Positions 62,397 through 64,000 of a DNA stretch of 64,000 nucleotides are shown here, piece after piece. The first letter of the stretch is position 1; each line of letters opens with the position of its first letter. A program made the translations under genes and the position numbers. A model generated the notes under the pieces. The model searched no databases, was not told the origin of the DNA, and saw only the letters and a program-made list of their open reading frames with translations. Origin of the DNA: Cupriavidus sp. UYMMa02A (lineage in GTDB: Bacteria; Pseudomonadota; Gammaproteobacteria; Burkholderiales; Burkholderiaceae); NCBI GenBank assembly GCA_001725945.1, contig LRMT01000145.1, positions 16,255-80,254 on the forward strand. Direction: 5' to 3'.

Positions 62397-62852
62397 ATGT
62401 ACCAGCGCATCCTGCTAGCCATAGACGGAAGCCGGTCTTCCGATCTAGCCTTGAGCCAGGCCACCATCGTTGCCAAGGCCACCGGCGCGGAGGTCAAGGC
62501 GCTGTTCGTCGCCGACAACAGCGACGCGTTCTTCGAGGTCACCCTCTTCGACACCCAGGCCCTGATGGAGGGCATCGTCACCCTGGGCCGCAAGGTCCTG
62601 GCCGAGGCCGGCGGCAAGCTGGACGCGGCCGGCGTCCGGCATACGACCCAGCTCGTGGAAAAACCGGTGGCTCCCGGCCAGATCTCTTCGACCATCGTGG
62701 CGCAGGCCGATGCCTGGGATGCCGACCTGATCGTGCTGGGCACGCACGGCCGGCGCGGCGTGCGGCGTCTGCTGATGGGCAGCGTCTCCGAGGGCGTGAT
62801 CGGCAAGACCAATCGCCCGGTGCTGCTGATCCGCAGCGAAGTCGAAGGCTAG
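62397..62852 (+). CDS. universal stress protein (UspA family)
   Basis: Intact 151-residue single Usp domain: MYQRILLAIDGSRSSDLALSQ at the start and the ATP-binding GTHGRRGVRRLLMGSVSEGV near residue 120. The G-2x-G-9x-G(S/T) pattern is complete, so ATP binding is likely. A CCGGAGG site lies 7 bp before the ATG at 62397. Transcription should depend on the FNR-type promoter about 115 bp upstream. It diverges from the tandem Usp gene, which has a matching promoter. Confidence 0.93.
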   Translation: MYQRILLAIDGSRSSDLALSQATIVAKATGAEVKALFVADNSDAFFEVTLFDTQALMEGIVTLGRKVLAEAGGKLDAAGVRHTTQLVEKPVAPGQISSTIVAQADAWDADLIVLGTHGRRGVRRLLMGSVSEGVIGKTNRPVLLIRSEVEG

Positions 62853-62876
62853 CGGATCACCGGCCTATTCCTATTG

Positions 62877-62892
62877 CGCACTCCGGTGCGCT
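62877..62892 (+). terminator. short hairpin after the usp gene
   Basis: GCGCAC, TCCG, GTGCGC, 25 bp after the stop. Six pairs with no T-run, so at best a weak terminator. Confidence 0.35.
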
Positions 62893-62934
62893 AGTCGGAC
62901 AATCTCGGGCATGCGGGATTCCCCCGCGGGAGCC

Positions 62935-63452
62935 ATGATGCGAATCCGCCTGGCAACCTTGGCTTGCATGGCCGCCCTGACCCTGGGCGCTGCGTGTCGC
63001 TGCAGCCGGAACAGACCGGCCAGCGGCTGATCGGCAGCGACCAGGGTGCCGTGCGCAGTACCTTCGGCGAGCCCACCGACACCTTCCAGTTGCCGAACGG
63101 CACATCACGCTGGCTTTATTCCCAGCAGCCACTCGGACATGCCGTCTATGCCGCGGATTTTGACGCAGGCGGCAAGCTTGTCAGCTATCGGCAGATGCTG
63201 ACGGAAGCCGAAATCTATCAGGCAAAGGTCGGGGTCTGGACCAAGCGCGACGTGCTCGAGCGCTTCGGCAAGCCGCGCGAGCCCGTGCAGTACTACCCCT
63301 TGATGAAGCGCGAGGCGTGGTCCTACCGCATGTACAAGGACGGCTACCAGACCGCGCATTTCAGCTGCTATTTCGACGACAACGGCGTGCTGCAGCAGAC
63401 CATGATCATCGTCGACCCGCTCGGCGGCGACCGCCGCGGGCATTCACGCTAG
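62935..63452 (+). CDS. putative outer-membrane lipoprotein (SmpA/OmlA-like), frameshifted
   Basis: About 172 residues. It begins MMRIRLATLACMAALTLGA. Restoring one T near 62991 gives a lipobox LGAC followed by VSLQPEQTG, so the protein should be lipidated. The rest has two repeats of the small BamE-like motif: GAVRSTFGEPTDTFQLPNG with RWLYSQQPLG, and KRDVLERFGKPREPVQYYP with AWSYRMYKDG. Such paired repeats occur in lipoproteins of unknown role in betaproteobacteria. ATG 62935 and 62938 are both possible behind a GGGAG site. Confidence 0.78.
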
Positions 63453-63599
63453 CATCGGTAACGCGCTCCGCGGGGAGTCAACGTTGGCGGAAGGGGCACC
63501 CGGACCGCGGCGGCGTTTTCGCGCAGAATAGAACTTGCCGCGACGCAGCAGAGACTGCGCTCGGCTCCCTTGCTCTCTCTTCCTGCGCGGAACCTGAAC

Positions 63600-64000
63600 G
63601 TGACCACTGCGATCCTGCTCGAAAACATCCATCCAAGCGCCACGGCCCGCCTTGGCGAAGGCGGCCTGACGGTCGAACGCCGCACCGGCGCACTGGCCGG
63701 CGACGCATTGCGCGAAGCGCTGTCCAGCCATGACCTGGTCGGCATCCGCTCCGCCACGCACCTGCGCGCCGACGATATCCGCAGCGCGCCGGACCTGCTC
63801 AGCATCGGCTGCTTCTGCATCGGCACCTCGCAGGTCGACCTGGAAGCCGCCACCGCGGCCGCATCCCGGTCTCAACGCGCCGTTCTCGAACACGCGATCG
63901 GTGGCGGAGCTGGTCGTGTCCGAGGCCGTGATGCTGCTGCGCGGATCCGGAAGAATGCGCTGGCCATGCCGCAGTGGCCAAGGCGCAGCGGCGCGTCGAG
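63600..64000 (+). CDS. serA: D-3-phosphoglycerate dehydrogenase, N-terminal part, several frameshifts
   Basis: First step of serine biosynthesis; only the substrate-binding domain start is in the window. The GTG at 63600 opens TTAILLENIHPSATARL. Then come DLVGIRSATHLRADDI, LSIGCFCIGTSQVDLEAAT and, after frame changes, FNAPFSNTRSVAELVVSEAVMLLR, the hallmark SerA segment leading into the NAD domain. Bases are missing near 63861 (G for GG), 63872 (T for TT) and at several points in 63941-63955, the densest cluster in the window. The gene runs off the end. Confidence 0.85.
   Translation, partial: MTTAILLENIHPSATARLGEGGLTVERRTGALAGDALREALSSHDLVGIRSATHLRADDIRSAPDLLSIGCFCIGTSQVDLEAATAAASRSQRAVLEHAIGGGAGRVRGRDAAARIRKNALAMPQWPRRSGAS

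Overview
The window reads as chromosome of a GC-rich betaproteobacterium, most like Cupriavidus or a close Burkholderiales relative. Pointers are a Bug-type solute receptor, a Burkholderiales porin, an MHS transporter, branched-chain ABC genes, DUF1302/DUF1329 proteins and class II FNR promoters on universal stress genes. No rRNA, tRNA, CRISPR, insertion sequence or phage gene was found. About 27 genes are broken by one or more small frameshifts. Nearly all are a single missing base, mostly in a short homopolymer, while protein similarity resumes at once in the next frame. This looks like homopolymer under-calling rather than real decay, so the spans below bridge the frameshifts.

Layout. 1-1824 (minus): beta-oxidation genes with a cysteine-less thiolase-like protein and its DUF35 partner. 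1944-14497 (plus): IclR regulator, ADP-forming acyl-CoA ligase, then an acyclic-terpene-utilisation (Atu)-like set (carboxylase beta, acyl-CoA dehydrogenase, hydratase, biotin carboxylase alpha, AtuA), a Bug receptor and a thioesterase. 14578-14771: a small zinc-ribbon gene hidden by a frameshift. 14967-28296 (minus): an eleven-gene meta-cleavage operon (extradiol dioxygenase, C-C hydrolase, HsaA-type flavin hydroxylase, DUF1302 and DUF1329 proteins, YCF48 propeller, RND transporter, flavin reductase, hydratase, acetaldehyde dehydrogenase, aldolase). 28677-33358 (minus): its likely sigma-54 activator, an exported formylglycine-generating enzyme and a Cys-type sulfatase.

33678-38843: LysR, MHS transporter, porin and M20 amidohydrolase. 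39042-42629: AhpD-like protein with divergent AraC, then LysR with divergent quinone oxidoreductase. 43057-43269: a compact unassigned small-RNA gene with a consensus promoter, four hairpins and a terminator. 43409-46186: a UPF0182 membrane protein. 46219-50891 (minus): a branched-chain amino-acid type ABC transporter. 51471-55139: CitMHS transporter, an orphan solute-binding protein and a Tat-exported hydrolase. 55380-56406: a double-glycine-leader peptide and an OsmC protein. 56994-64000: YeiH-type exporter, KefB/YbaL antiporter, cysK, two universal stress genes, a lipoprotein and the start of serA.

The most notable feature is the 14.9-33.7 kb region. The sulfatase and meta-cleavage operons begin with homologous sigma-54 promoters (42 of 60 positions identical without gaps). 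These share a dyad near +20, a T-rich element about 50 bp upstream of the -24 box and a CGAA..TTCG dyad about 170 bp upstream. I infer one sigma-54 regulon that removes sulfate from an aromatic sulfate ester in the periplasm and then degrades the phenol by hydroxylation and meta cleavage. The substrate is unknown.
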